Of a stretch of DNA of 64,000 bases, positions 1 through 9,616 are shown in pieces. Made by a program: the position numbers and the translations under genes. Under the pieces are notes generated by a model. That model saw only the letters and a list, made by a program, of their open reading frames with translations, was not told the DNA's origin and searched no databases. The DNA comes from JAUIIK01 sp041390865 (GTDB taxonomy: Bacteria > Chloroflexota > Chloroflexia > Thermomicrobiales > CFX8). Numbering within the stretch: position 1 is the first letter of the stretch; every line of letters begins with the position of its first letter. Location: NCBI GenBank assembly GCA_041390865.1, contig JAWKPC010000002.1, forward strand, positions 1-64,000, read 5' to 3'.

Positions 1-100
1 CCGTGCGTCCCGGGAGACCCCACAGCAGCAAGCTTGTCATTGGTGCTCTTGAGCCTTCCGAGACTGAGCAACGTGCTGTCACATCACACATCACAAACCA

Positions 101-1771
101 CTAGACCGCAGCCGTCGTCAGCAGACGCCCCTGGCCCTGGTGGCTGTCGAAGTAGCTGAAACCGCCGGGATAGTCACGGACCATTCCATCATTCAGCTCG
201 ACGATACGGTCGACGAGCTTATCGAGGAAGTAGCGATCGTGGGATATCGTCAGAATCGTTCCGTCGAAATCCTGGAGTGCTGCCTCGAGCTCCTCGCAGG
301 ACGGAATGTCCAGGTTGTTCGTCGGCTCGTCGAGCATCAGGAAGTTCGCGCCCTGCAGCATCAAGGCGGCGATTTGTAGTCGCGCCTTCTCGCCACCGCT
401 CAGGTTCCGGATCTTGTTGTTGGCGTCCTCATACTCGAAGAGCAGCCCGGCCAGGAACCCGAGCGCCTGCGGCTCGGAGTACGCCCGGAGGCCGCGCACG
501 ATCTCGACCGGCGTCTTGTTCGGATCGAGCGTTTCCTGCTCCTGGCTGTAATAGCCGATCTTGCAGGATGGCCCGATCCGGATCGTCCCCGATGTCGGTT
601 CCTCGTCTCCGAGCAGAAGTTTAAACAGGGTCGTCTTCCCGGCGCCGTTCGGCCCGACGACACCGACGCGCTCGCCGTGGGTGATCAGCAGGTCGAACGG
701 GCTGAACACCTCACGCTGTTCGGCACCATCGTTAAATGACTTGGCAATGCCTTCCAGATTCACGACGATCTTCGATCCCCGGCGGGCGTTGAACTCGATG
801 TCGACCGTCCGGCGTTCGAGGATCGGCCTTGGCTTCGAGGCCAGCTCCTGGCGCTTGATCTCGAGAATCCTCCAGCGGTTCCCGGCTCGCTTGGCGAACT
901 TCGGGTTTTGCCGCGCCCATTCAGTCAGACGCTCGGCCGACCGCTTGATCTGCTTCATCTCGCGCTCGCGAAGTGCCCGTAACTCGGCCTCACGCTCCAG
1001 GCGCTCCCGCTTTTCCTGAAGGAAGCCGGTGTAGGCCGAGTGGTAGACGTGGATCAACCCGTCCTCGAGCTCGAAGATCTTGTTCACCGCGCGATCGAGA
1101 AAATACCGGTCATGTGAGATGATCGCGACTGCCCCGCGATGGGACTTCATGAACGCCTCGAGCCAGCGTTTGCCGTCGTAGTCCAGGTGATTGTCCGGCT
1201 CGTCGAGGAGCAGGACGTCGGCATCCTCCGACAGGAGCCGGGCGAGCCCGACCAGCTTCTTCTCGCCGCCGGAAAGCTGGGCATACGGCTCGTCCCAACG
1301 TTCCGGGCCGATCCCCAGACCGGTCAGGGCATCCTCCAGCTTGTTCTCATCCGCCGTTGCGTGGACGATACTGAACTGCTCCTGGAGATCGGCGTATTCT
1401 TCCATGACCCGTTCGAACTCGTCCGGGTCGGATGTGCCCATCAGATCCTCGAGCTCGCGCATCCGCTTCTCGATTCGGGTGGTCTCGTCTTCGGCGGCTT
1501 CGCCGGTGGCCACATCGAGGACCGTTGCCCCGGGTCGTGCCGATGGCTCTTGCTCCAGGTAACCGACGACGAGGTTCCGGCGATGGGTGACTTCACCTTC
1601 GTGCGGAGCGATCTGCCGCGCCAGCAAACGAAAGAGGGTCGATTTGCCGGCGCCGTTTTCGCCGATCAGCGCCACCCGATCTCCCTCATCGATCTGGAAA
1701 TCTACCCCCGCGAAAACCTCGTTTCCGCCGTGGGCATAGCTCACGTTTGCGGCCTGAATTAGTGTCGTCAT
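101..1771 (-). CDS. ABC-F family ATPase (ribosome-associated, EttA/Uup-like)
   Basis: The 556-residue protein has two complete ABC cassettes and no membrane segments, which defines the ABC-F family of cytosolic, ribosome-acting ATPases. Cassette 1 has Walker A GENGAGKST near residue 38 and signature LSGGEKK near 167. Cassette 2 has GPNGAGKTT near 370 and LSGGEKA near 460. Both Walker B regions (LLLDEPDNHLD, LMLDEPTNNLD) and H-switches (ISHDRYFLD) are intact. The charged, Arg/Glu-rich segment at about 245-325 is the P-site tRNA interaction linker of the family. The role is translation elongation/rescue or ribosome-protection antibiotic resistance; sequence alone does not separate these. It is monocistronic on the minus strand. 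The start is the ATG at 1771. Confidence 0.9.
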   Translation of the reverse strand: MTTLIQAANVSYAHGGNEVFAGVDFQIDEGDRVALIGENGAGKSTLFRLLARQIAPHEGEVTHRRNLVVGYLEQEPSARPGATVLDVATGEAAEDETTRIEKRMRELEDLMGTSDPDEFERVMEEYADLQEQFSIVHATADENKLEDALTGLGIGPERWDEPYAQLSGGEKKLVGLARLLSEDADVLLLDEPDNHLDYDGKRWLEAFMKSHRGAVAIISHDRYFLDRAVNKIFELEDGLIHVYHSAYTGFLQEKRERLEREAELRALREREMKQIKRSAERLTEWARQNPKFAKRAGNRWRILEIKRQELASKPRPILERRTVDIEFNARRGSKIVVNLEGIAKSFNDGAEQREVFSPFDLLITHGERVGVVGPNGAGKTTLFKLLLGDEEPTSGTIRIGPSCKIGYYSQEQETLDPNKTPVEIVRGLRAYSEPQALGFLAGLLFEYEDANNKIRNLSGGEKARLQIAALMLQGANFLMLDEPTNNLDIPSCEELEAALQDFDGTILTISHDRYFLDKLVDRIVELNDGMVRDYPGGFSYFDSHQGQGRLLTTAAV

Positions 1772-1914
1772 GATCTCTCGCCACCTCGGGGACGGACTGG
1801 CTTGTGCCGGGATACAGCAATGAGGTATAGCACGCGATAGGCATTCGTTACGAGACCGACCGCCGGCTCTGTTAGGGTTAGTAGAAGATACGTATCAATT
1901 TGAAGGGTTTCACG

Positions 1915-2193
1915 ATGTTCCAGGTTACAGATGCGGCGGTCGATCGCATGGCCGAAATGCGATCCGAACGCGATATCAATTCCGATCAGGGCATGATGCT
2001 CGTCATTGGCGAGAACAACCAGCTCGCGGTCGCGGTCGGCGAACCGCAGGAAGAGGATCAGGTATACGAGCGAGACGGCGAACCCGTCGTCATCGTGCCA
2101 GCGCAGCTCGGCCCGACGCTCGACGGACTCGTCCTCGATCACAGCAACGAAGGCTTCACGATCGAGCGCTCCGGCGAAGACGCCACAGCGTAA
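1915..2193 (+). CDS. HesB/IscA-like small protein
   Basis: A 92-residue acidic protein that begins MFQVTDAAVDRMAEMR and resembles the N-terminal half of the HesB/IscA Fe-S biosynthesis fold (short beta strand, amphipathic helix, then GMMLVIGENNQLAVAV). The cysteines that bind iron-sulfur clusters in true A-type carriers are absent, so a carrier role is doubtful. It matches the cysteine-less HesB-like proteins often called Fe-S cluster biosynthesis domain proteins. An in-frame TTG lies at 1900, but GAAGGG at 1902-1907 sits 7 bases before the ATG at 1915, which decides the start. It diverges from the ABC-F gene. Confidence 0.6.
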   Translation: MFQVTDAAVDRMAEMRSERDINSDQGMMLVIGENNQLAVAVGEPQEEDQVYERDGEPVVIVPAQLGPTLDGLVLDHSNEGFTIERSGEDATA

Positions 2194-2262
2194 GAACATC
2201 GCCCAATTTGCAGTTGATTCACACCGTCGGTCACCGGGATCGGCGGTGTGCTGTTCTATCGG

Positions 2263-2650
2263 TCAGAGCGCATCCGTCCGCTCTTCATCCCGATACGTAG
2301 CAACGCCTTCGATCCGTCCGGTGATGTTGGCGTTGAGTTCATCGATATCTTCGGCGAGAATCCAGTACTCGAGAAGATCGCTCCTTCCGGCTGAGTGAGC
2401 CCCATATCCATCTTAGAAACGCCCTTCGAGCTTTGAAGCGAGTCACGTATCCGACACGATCCGTCTCACTTGTGCTGTTCCAGTCGGGAGCGATCCGCTC
2501 TGCATACTTGAAACTGAGGACCGGCTAGAAGATTGGTTGCCAGAACAGACGCGGCGGCCACGCTCGTCAGCCGCTGTCGCGAACCAGCGCCAGCTCGTTC
2601 TCACCCGTCGGGCGATAGAGGATCGAGCTCTCCGCATGACTGTTCGACAT
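2263..2650 (-). pseudogene. Decayed ADP-ribosylation/crystallin J1-like gene
   Basis: Reading the minus strand from the ATG at 2650 gives a coherent protein (ILYRPTGENELALVRDSG, then RAWPPRLFWQPIF, then PVLSFKYAERIAPDWN, then RVGYVTRFKARRAFL). It is interrupted by TGA at 2567-2569, where the family has Trp, and by TAG at 2525-2527, where it has Tyr. Both stops are in the same frame. Near 2413-2416 the frame shifts (one extra or two missing bases) and coding resumes as SDLLEYWILAEDIDELNANI up to the stop at 2263-2265. The pattern YRPxGxxELxLxxxSG-PPRLxxQPIFYPV-EYWxxAEDL is what I recall from small proteins annotated ADP-ribosylation/crystallin J1. Two nonsense substitutions plus an indel indicate real decay rather than only sequencing error. 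Nothing else is seen in the 603-base gap around it. Confidence 0.7.
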
Positions 2651-2796
2651 GGTGCCCAATTTCCAATGGCGATGTTGTGCATGCTGCACGTCGAGATCCG
2701 GGAAATAGCGGATCCGAGCTAGGTTATACTCCGACCAGAACGCCGTGACAGATTATTTCGCTCGCGCTGACGCCAAGCGCCGGGAGGAGAATCGCC

Positions 2797-3384
2797 GTGA
2801 AACCCTGGTCACCGGACGACACTGCACTGTTAGTGATCGATGTGCAAGAAGCGGTCGATGATCCTTCACGCGGTCACCGCAACAACGCGGAAGCGGAAGA
2901 GAACATCGCCCGGCTACTGACGGCGTTTCGCGAGGCGGGCATCCGATGTATCCACGTCCGCGACGACTCGCTCGACCCGGAGTCGCTCTTCCACCCGAGC
3001 AAGCCGGGAAACAAGATCAAGGACCTGGTCGCGCCTCTGCCCGGAGAGTGGCTGATCGTCAAGCACGTCCATAGCGCCTTCATCGGAACCGATCTCGAAG
3101 AACGATTACGCCAGGCGGGTATCACCAGACTGGTCATTACCGGACTCGTCACGAACTACTGCGTCGAGACGACGGCACGGATGGCGGGAAACCTCGGGTT
3201 CGACACCTACATGGTCGAGGACGCCGCGGCGGCCTGGGATCAGGTCGGCCCGGACGGCCGGCATTTCACAGCCGAGGATATTCACGCCATCACGATGATG
3301 AGCCTCCAGGACTTCGGGACGATCACCTCGACCGAGGAGGTCATCCAGGCAATCGCATCGCCCATTGGAGCAGCCGCGTCCTGA
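2797..3384 (+). CDS. Isochorismatase-family cysteine hydrolase
   Basis: A 195-residue cytosolic hydrolase of the isochorismatase/nicotinamidase superfamily. The catalytic triad is visible: Asp in ALLVIDVQEA (about residue 15), Lys in WLIVKHVHSAF (about 89) and nucleophilic Cys in VTNYCVETTAR (about 122). The cis-peptide context before the Cys is typical. Family members cleave amides or vinyl ethers such as nicotinamide, N-carbamoyl compounds or isochorismate; the substrate cannot be assigned here. The start is the GTG at 2797, preceded by GGGAGGAG at 2782-2789. It is convergent with the serine hydrolase 15 bases downstream. Confidence 0.88.
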   Translation: MKPWSPDDTALLVIDVQEAVDDPSRGHRNNAEAEENIARLLTAFREAGIRCIHVRDDSLDPESLFHPSKPGNKIKDLVAPLPGEWLIVKHVHSAFIGTDLEERLRQAGITRLVITGLVTNYCVETTARMAGNLGFDTYMVEDAAAAWDQVGPDGRHFTAEDIHAITMMSLQDFGTITSTEEVIQAIASPIGAAAS

Positions 3385-3399
3385 CGGGCCTGCAACCGG

Positions 3400-4614
3400 C
3401 TAAAGAATCCCGCTGGTTGAGAGCTGACGGGCGACCCATTTGAGTTCGTTGCCCTGCTTGTCGAGGCCTGGGATTCCGGTGTAGGCGACGACGAGATCGC
3501 GCGAAGGGGATATGTAGAGCCCCTGCCCACCGAAACCGCCTTTGTAGAAGTCGCCATCATCGGTCACGAAATCCCACTGCCAGCTGTTGAAGCGCGGCCG
3601 CTCGCCGCGCAACGACGCGATCGTTGACTGGCCGGCCCCGGCTTTGTCGAAGATTTCGGGTCGACCCTCCTCCTGAATTCTTCGCATGTGTGTGGCGCTA
3701 ATGATCGACTCATCGGCGACGACATTCCAGCTCGGAGTAAAGAGCAGGCCGAGTCGCGCCACGTCCCGAACGGTTGCCGAGATCCCGCCATGACTGGCCG
3801 GCGCGCCGACCCGGGAGGTGGATACGAGCGCGTCCGACTCGGCGCCGATCCTCGACCAGAGCTTGTCGGTCACGATCTCGTTGAAAAGCTGGCCGGTTAC
3901 CCGCTCGGCCAGCCAGCTCAACACGAACGTGTTCGGCGACGTGTATTCGAAGGCCTCGCCCGGTTCACGCCGGCGGCCGAGCGTCGCGAGATATGCGTAG
4001 GTTGATTCCATCGTCTCGGGGGTCGGCGCAAGCCAGCCGAGACTCGCTTCGTACTGGTAGTACGCCGTTGACGGATCGGAGTAGGCGCCGGGCTCGTCGC
4101 TCTCCAGGCAGTCGATGCCGGAAGCCATATCAAGAATGTCCCGGACACTGACGCCCTCCCAGCCGGAGCCCGAAAGTTCGGGTAGATAGCGGTCGATCGG
4201 TGCTGATGAGTCGACCTTGCCTTCATCCTCCAGAATCCCGATCACGGTCGATACGAAGATCTTCGAGACAGACATCAGAAGATGCTTGTCGAACGGGCGC
4301 ATCCGCGGATAGCGCTCATAGACGACCTCGCCGGATCGAACGATCACGACGCCATCGACCGGGCCTTGCTCGACGTAGTCATCGATCGTCATTTCGCCGA
4401 GATGCGTTTCGACGGTCAGCGATGCTATGTCCTTATCCGGATTGGATGTCAGCCCGGAGATCGGGCCGGATCGATAGATGATCGCCTGGGTAAAGAATTC
4501 GGACATGTGGAGAAATGCATAATGCATGATCTCGCCACCGTCCGACCAGTTCTGGAACGTGAACTCATCATGGTTCTTCCGCGATCTCCCGGCGTCATAC
4601 GCTGCTGGATACAT
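3400..4614 (-). CDS. Serine hydrolase, beta-lactamase/6-aminohexanoate-dimer hydrolase type
   Basis: A 404-residue class C beta-lactamase-fold serine hydrolase without a signal peptide. The nucleophile motif SxxK is in LLMSVSKIF (about residues 115-118), and the Tyr motif is in FEYTSPNTFVLSWLAERVTG (about 218), the form seen in 6-aminohexanoate-dimer hydrolase (NylB) and related esterases. The N-terminal block FQNWSD...HMSEFFTQAII also matches that group, so the long start at 4614 is kept. Probable substrates are linear amides or esters rather than beta-lactam antibiotics. No operon partner is apparent; 254 bases without a recognisable gene separate it from the next minus-strand stop. Confidence 0.8.
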   Translation of the reverse strand: MYPAAYDAGRSRKNHDEFTFQNWSDGGEIMHYAFLHMSEFFTQAIIYRSGPISGLTSNPDKDIASLTVETHLGEMTIDDYVEQGPVDGVVIVRSGEVVYERYPRMRPFDKHLLMSVSKIFVSTVIGILEDEGKVDSSAPIDRYLPELSGSGWEGVSVRDILDMASGIDCLESDEPGAYSDPSTAYYQYEASLGWLAPTPETMESTYAYLATLGRRREPGEAFEYTSPNTFVLSWLAERVTGQLFNEIVTDKLWSRIGAESDALVSTSRVGAPASHGGISATVRDVARLGLLFTPSWNVVADESIISATHMRRIQEEGRPEIFDKAGAGQSTIASLRGERPRFNSWQWDFVTDDGDFYKGGFGGQGLYISPSRDLVVAYTGIPGLDKQGNELKWVARQLSTSGIL

Positions 4615-4868
4615 CGATCGACACTACTCTCTGTCGTTACGATCGGCGCCGAAATGCTGCGCCGTCTCTCCTACTCCCGCCCTGGACGATTCCTGGCCGG
4701 CGAACCTGCCGCACCGACGGCTCTCGATACTCTACCTGAAAGGATCGAGCGTCCTGCTGCTTTTTGCTGGCACGACAAAGGAGAACGGCGGGAAAAGATC
4801 GGGCGAATCCCGATTGTCCAGCCTGGTCGGGAACGGTCAGAAAAAGAGGGAAGCGGTGAGACAGATGA

Positions 4869-7800
4869 TTACCGGTCGAGCATCGAGCTTTCAATCCCGG
4901 GCGGGCCCGAGACGTCGGTGCCGTCGAACATGGCGTACGCCTGGCCGGCAAGGTCGTGCGCATGACGCCGGTCCAGCAACTGGAGAAATCGTTCGCCCGA
5001 GCATGGATGGCCGAAGTAATAGCCCTGAGCGAAGTCGCACTTCAGGCTTTCGAGGAGCTCGGCCTGAGACGCCGTCTCGACGCCCTCGGCAACGACCTGG
5101 AGCCCCAGAGAGTGGGAAAGCTCGATCATCCCGGAGACGATGATCGTATCTTCGCGCTGCTCGCTCATGTCGGCGATGAATTGCTTGTCAATCTTGATGT
5201 AGTCGATCGAAAGATGCCGGATCTGGGCCAGTGATGAGTAGCCCATCCCGAAGTCGTCGAGCGCGATTTTGATCCCTCTCGCATGGAGCGCGGCAAGCGT
5301 CTCTCGTGCCTGGTCCACGTCCCGCATCATTGCCGTCTCCGTGATCTCAAAGATCAGTTCGAGTTCGAGATCCACCGCTCGGAGGAGTTCGTCGACATGG
5401 TCGACAAGATCGGCCTGATCCAGCTGACGGGCGGACATGTTAACACTCAGTGATAGGGGATTCCCGGAACCCAGCGCCGGCCACGTCTGGACCTGGCGCA
5501 GCGACTCCCGCAGTACCCAGCGGTCGAGCTGGACGATCAACCCGGATTCTTCGGCAATCGGGATGAACTGCCCGGGCGCCAGCAGTCCGCGTCGTGGATG
5601 AACCCAGCGGACGAGCGCCTCCGCCCCGCTGATGACGCCGCTACTCGCGTCGACGACCGGCTGGTAGTCGACCGACAGCTGGTCATGCTCGATCGCCCAG
5701 CGAAGGTCCGTCTCGAGATCCAAGCGGTCCAGGGCGACCCGGTCCATCCTCTCGTCGTGCAGCTCGTACCGATTCCGTCCGCGCTCCTTGCTGCGGTACA
5801 TCGCCAGGTCAGCCCGCCGCAGCAGTTCCTCGGGACGCTCGATGTCGCGTGAGAACTCGGCGATGCCAATGCTTGCCGTGATCTTGACCTCCCGGCCGGC
5901 GATCTCCAGCGGATCATCGAACCTGTTAACGATGCGCTGGGCGATATCGGCAGCCGAGACATGATGATTCAGACCCTTAAGCAGAATGACAAACTCATCC
6001 CCGCCGAAGCGAGCCACGAAATCACCCTCGCGCAGGCAATGCCGGATCCTCTGACCAACCTCCACCAGCGCCAGGTCACCGATATCGTGCCCGAGGCTAT
6101 CGTTGATCACCTTGAAATTGTCGAGATCGAGGAAGATTACGGCGTTCTCTTCGGTTTCACCGTCCTCGCTGTCCAGCGCCCGCCACAGCTGCTCCAGCAA
6201 TCGCGCGCGGTTCGGGAGGTCGGTGAGCGGATCGTGGTAGGCCTGATGCTCGAGTTCAGCTTCGAGCCGGGCCCGGTCCGTCACATCGCGGAGAATTGCC
6301 TGAAAGCCGATCGGCTCCCGGTTCGCGCGAACGACGCTCGCGCTGAGCTCGACGATGAGCGTATTTCCATCGCGCGTACGCAAGACCAGGGACTCATGGT
6401 CGGTCGAAATTTGCGAACCGGAAAGCAGGCGCAAGGCAATATCCCGAGCATGCTCGAATGACGAAGGCGCGACCATATCGGACAGCTTCATCCGGCTGAG
6501 TTCCTCATCGCCGTATCCCGACATTTTATGGAATGCGGGATTGGCGAACAGGAACTGGCCCTGGAGGTCGATCGCGATGATCGCATCGTTCGCGTGGTCC
6601 GCGAAGTGCCGGTAGCGATCCCGGAGCGACGAATAGGCATCCTCCATCGTCCGTCGGTCGGTAACGTCGATAAAGACGCCCTGCCAGAACGACGGCTGTC
6701 CAGCATCGTCCCGGACCAGATCGGTGGTGACGCTGAGCCAGACGTAGCGGCCGCTCCGCGCCCGCTGCCGATACTCGAGACTCAATGGCTTGCCGGATTC
6801 GTGGGATTCCCGGATCGCCTGCTCGCAACGCTCGCGGTCCTCAGGATGAATCCCGCTCCAGAAGATGCCCTGATTTGCGATCCACTCGCCCGCCGTGTAT
6901 CCGAGGATCGCCTCAATTTGCGGGCTGACGTACCTGACGTCCAGGAGCGATTCCGATGCCGTCCGGAACGTAATGGCCGGCGTCTGTTCGACGAGCGAGC
7001 GGTAGCGCGCCTCGGCCTTGCGGATGCGCTCCTCGATTTCCTTCTGGCTGGTGATGTCGACGAAGATGCCCTGGGAAAACCTGGGAGCTCCATTGTCGTT
7101 AAAGACCGTAACTGTCTCTTCGCGAATCCAGACGATTCGGCCGTCCTTGCTGATAAGCCGGTATTCATGCTCGAACGGCGGACCAAACTGCCAGCTCAGG
7201 GCCAGTTCGCAGACTTCGTCCCGGTCCTCCGGATGCAGGCTCTTCAACCAGAGGTCGGGGTCGGCAAGCCACTCTTCTTGCGAGTACCCGAGCATCTGTT
7301 CGATCTGGGGGCTGACGTAGAGCGGCGTCATGTGCGCGTCGGCGGCGTCGATGAAGACGACGACCGGCAGCTGCTCGACGAGGGTCCGGAAGCGCTCCTC
7401 GATCTCTCGCCGCTCGGACTCGGCCGCGAGTTGCCAGCTGATGTCCCTGAGCGCGCCGAGAAACTTCGGCTCTCCGTCGCCGGGCATATTCGATACGGTG
7501 AGCAGGGCCGGGAACCGCTCGCCGTCGCGGCGCATCGCCTGCACTTCGACCGTCTTGTTGATGATTTCAGATTCGCCGGTCTGGAGGTATCGGTGCATCC
7601 CGTGCTCGTGTGCCTCACGATGCTCGGGCGGAATAATCAGGTCAACGAGCCGCCGGCCACGGGCCTCCTGCTGCGACAAGTCGAACATCTCTTCCGCCGA
7701 CGCATTCCATCCATCGACGATGCCGTTCGCATCAACGATGACCAGCGCGTTGAGTGACGCTTCGAGGGTCGCGCCTCGCTCGCCGGTCCAGTTGGCGGTC

Positions 7801-7871
7801 GTTGGCGGCGTTGTTCCGAGCGACTCTGTCCGGGCGCACGCCTGGATTTTCGGACCTGATTCTCTGAGCAT
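4869..7871 (-). CDS. Four-PAS GGDEF-EAL cyclic-di-GMP synthase/phosphodiesterase
   Basis: A 1000-residue cytosolic signalling protein. Four PAS domains are recognisable at about 35-150, 160-280, 290-410 and 415-540; PAS2 and PAS3 share the signature YVSPQIExxLGY and are probably duplicates. The GGDEF domain has an intact RFGGDEF active site near residue 623, preceded by the RxxD product-inhibition site (REGD) five residues upstream. The EAL domain has EALVRW near 753 plus the catalytic DDFGMGYSS, IKIDKQF and VAEGVET motifs, so both activities look possible. No membrane segment is present, so the PAS input is cytosolic. It lies 113 bases downstream of an ECF sigma gene on the same strand and may be co-transcribed with it. 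Confidence 0.93.
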   Translation of the reverse strand: MLRESGPKIQACARTESLGTTPPTTANWTGERGATLEASLNALVIVDANGIVDGWNASAEEMFDLSQQEARGRRLVDLIIPPEHREAHEHGMHRYLQTGESEIINKTVEVQAMRRDGERFPALLTVSNMPGDGEPKFLGALRDISWQLAAESERREIEERFRTLVEQLPVVVFIDAADAHMTPLYVSPQIEQMLGYSQEEWLADPDLWLKSLHPEDRDEVCELALSWQFGPPFEHEYRLISKDGRIVWIREETVTVFNDNGAPRFSQGIFVDITSQKEIEERIRKAEARYRSLVEQTPAITFRTASESLLDVRYVSPQIEAILGYTAGEWIANQGIFWSGIHPEDRERCEQAIRESHESGKPLSLEYRQRARSGRYVWLSVTTDLVRDDAGQPSFWQGVFIDVTDRRTMEDAYSSLRDRYRHFADHANDAIIAIDLQGQFLFANPAFHKMSGYGDEELSRMKLSDMVAPSSFEHARDIALRLLSGSQISTDHESLVLRTRDGNTLIVELSASVVRANREPIGFQAILRDVTDRARLEAELEHQAYHDPLTDLPNRARLLEQLWRALDSEDGETEENAVIFLDLDNFKVINDSLGHDIGDLALVEVGQRIRHCLREGDFVARFGGDEFVILLKGLNHHVSAADIAQRIVNRFDDPLEIAGREVKITASIGIAEFSRDIERPEELLRRADLAMYRSKERGRNRYELHDERMDRVALDRLDLETDLRWAIEHDQLSVDYQPVVDASSGVISGAEALVRWVHPRRGLLAPGQFIPIAEESGLIVQLDRWVLRESLRQVQTWPALGSGNPLSLSVNMSARQLDQADLVDHVDELLRAVDLELELIFEITETAMMRDVDQARETLAALHARGIKIALDDFGMGYSSLAQIRHLSIDYIKIDKQFIADMSEQREDTIIVSGMIELSHSLGLQVVAEGVETASQAELLESLKCDFAQGYYFGHPCSGERFLQLLDRRHAHDLAGQAYAMFDGTDVSGPPGIESSMLDR

Positions 7872-7984
7872 TCAGACTCTGTCCGGTCGGGCACACTGGC
7901 ACACGGACAATCGTACGCAAGAAGAATGACTCGGGAATGCGCCCAAAAGTCATAGATAAACACGCCATTAGACCTTACGAAGCG

Positions 7985-8599
7985 TTAGGCGACGCGGGCG
8001 AGTGCCTCGTCAAGCTCGTAGAGCGAACGGAACTGCTCCCGTGCCCGGAACAGCATCGACTTCACCGCCGACTCCGACCGATCGACTGTCTGAGCTATCT
8101 CGCGAATGGACATCTCCTGGTACTCCTGGAGAAGCAGCACCAGCCGGTAGTTTGGCGTCATCCTGTTCAGCACTCTCTGGACTTCTTCGGTCCGTTCTTG
8201 CCCGAGAGCATGCACTTCCGGCTGGCCTGCCTCGGCCGGTGATGAGGCAGTGCTTTCGTAGACGTCCCAATCGATGAAAACCTGGCGCCTACGCTTGCGG
8301 AGCGCGTCAATGCATTTGTTGGCGGCGATCCGGTGCAACCAGGCCGAGAGGTGAATGTCGCTGGGCCCATCCGGGCAGCGCTTCGGCGTCAGCTTATCGA
8401 GATTCAGATAGGCGCTGATGAACGCGTCCTGCGTGACGTCCAGCGCCTCGTCTACGCTCCCCATCATACGGTAGGCGAGGCCGAATATCCGGCCGTGGTA
8501 CTCGTCGTAGATCCCTTCGAAACCGCCCGCCAGAAGCATCGCCGTACGGCGTTCAGGCTGAGCTCCGGTGTACCGATCAATGGTTGTTTCCTCGGTCAT
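7985..8599 (-). CDS. ECF-type RNA polymerase sigma factor
   Basis: A 204-residue sigma-70 family protein with region 2 (IFGLAYRMMGSVDEALDVTQ, about 35-60, and the DNA-melting segment AWLHRIAANKCIDALRKR) and region 4 (YQEMSIREIAQTVDRSESAV, about 155-190) but no regions 1 or 3, as expected for group 4 (ECF) sigma factors. The start at 8599 has a GAAGGGG ribosome-binding site. No anti-sigma gene with a membrane segment is adjacent. The downstream partner is instead the PAS-GGDEF-EAL protein, so regulation could involve that sensor; this is inference. Confidence 0.9.
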   Translation of the reverse strand: MTEETTIDRYTGAQPERRTAMLLAGGFEGIYDEYHGRIFGLAYRMMGSVDEALDVTQDAFISAYLNLDKLTPKRCPDGPSDIHLSAWLHRIAANKCIDALRKRRRQVFIDWDVYESTASSPAEAGQPEVHALGQERTEEVQRVLNRMTPNYRLVLLLQEYQEMSIREIAQTVDRSESAVKSMLFRAREQFRSLYELDEALARVA

Positions 8600-8857
8600 G
8601 GTGCTTTCCCCTTCTCCACACGCAGTGCATGTACGTCACGGGTAAGACCGGCAGAGCCGGGGGTTCTTACGTATCTCTCGCAACGCGGCGCTGCACGGGG
8701 CTCGTTCGTACTCAGAGTAAGGGGATATGCCGGATGGCGCATCCGGATACCTACGGATATTCTGGTCTCATACGATTGACCAGCCGGTCCAGTCGCGGGA
8801 AATCCGTGCTAGCGTGCCCGTCTGAAACGAATCGCGAGCGGAAGAGGACGGCCAGCA

Positions 8858-9616
8858 TTGAGCGCGGAGAATGAGCCGATCACGAATGACGAGAATATCC
8901 GTGGCTGGTCGATCGTGTCCGAGTCCGAGCACGAAGCGTTCGGGGACGAAGGCGACTTTGCACGCCGGCATCTGCTCACGCCTTCTATGCTCGAGCTAAT
9001 CGGCCCGCCGGCCGGGCGGCGGATACTCGACGCCGGAGCGGGTAACGGCTATCTCTCCCGGATACTGGCCCGGACCGGTGCAGAGGTGACGGCCCTGGAA
9101 CCGGCGGAGAGCGGCTACCGCTACATCGCCGCCCGGGAAGAGTCGAACCCGCTCGGGATCTCATGCGTCCAGCAGGATCTCTCGACAATGCGACAGTACA
9201 GCGATGTGTTCGATATTGTGGTTGCCAACATGGTGCTGCTCGATATCCCCGATTTCGAGGCGGCGATCGCGAACTGCCTGAATGCCCTGAAGCCGGCCGG
9301 CTCGTTCATCTTCTCGATCGAGCACCCATTCACCGATACAGCGGACCGATCCGGCCTTCCGTTCAAGGTCGGCGACTATTTCAGCGAGCGGGCGATGCCG
9401 CGCCAGGTCGCCCACAATTTCCACCGGACGATCGAGACATACGTCGACGCACTGGCCGAACGTGGAGCGGTCATCGAGCGCATCAGGGAACCGAGGCTGC
9501 CGGCCGATGTCGCCGAGCGGCACCCGGAGCGCGCCTGGGCCCACTGGCTTCCGGCCTTCATCATCTTCAAAGCCAGGAAAGTTCTGACGGAGGACGGAGC
9601 CTCGCGACGCGTCTAG
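8858..9616 (+). CDS. Class I SAM-dependent methyltransferase
   Basis: A 252-residue Rossmann-fold methyltransferase. Motif I (RRILDAGAGNGYLSRILA) is at about residues 50-67, followed by an acidic residue in VTALEPAE and motif IV VANMVLLDIPDFE. It resembles the Methyltransf_11/25 type acting on small molecules or lipids, but the acceptor is unknown. The start is a TTG at 8858 with GAAGAGGA at 8841-8848. The gene diverges from the ECF sigma gene and converges on the PAP2 gene, with which it shares the CTAG at 9613-9616 as overlapping stop codons. Confidence 0.85.
   Translation: MSAENEPITNDENIRGWSIVSESEHEAFGDEGDFARRHLLTPSMLELIGPPAGRRILDAGAGNGYLSRILARTGAEVTALEPAESGYRYIAAREESNPLGISCVQQDLSTMRQYSDVFDIVVANMVLLDIPDFEAAIANCLNALKPAGSFIFSIEHPFTDTADRSGLPFKVGDYFSERAMPRQVAHNFHRTIETYVDALAERGAVIERIREPRLPADVAERHPERAWAHWLPAFIIFKARKVLTEDGASRRV

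Noticed and set aside
6528..7757. 409-codon plus-strand open frame opposite the PAS-GGDEF-EAL gene
   Set aside because: Antisense shadow of conserved PAS domains; no recognisable domain or ribosome-binding site.
8730..8746. CCGGATG-GCG-CATCCGG hairpin as a REP-type mobile repeat
   Set aside because: Only one copy was noticed in the window, so no repeat family can be claimed.
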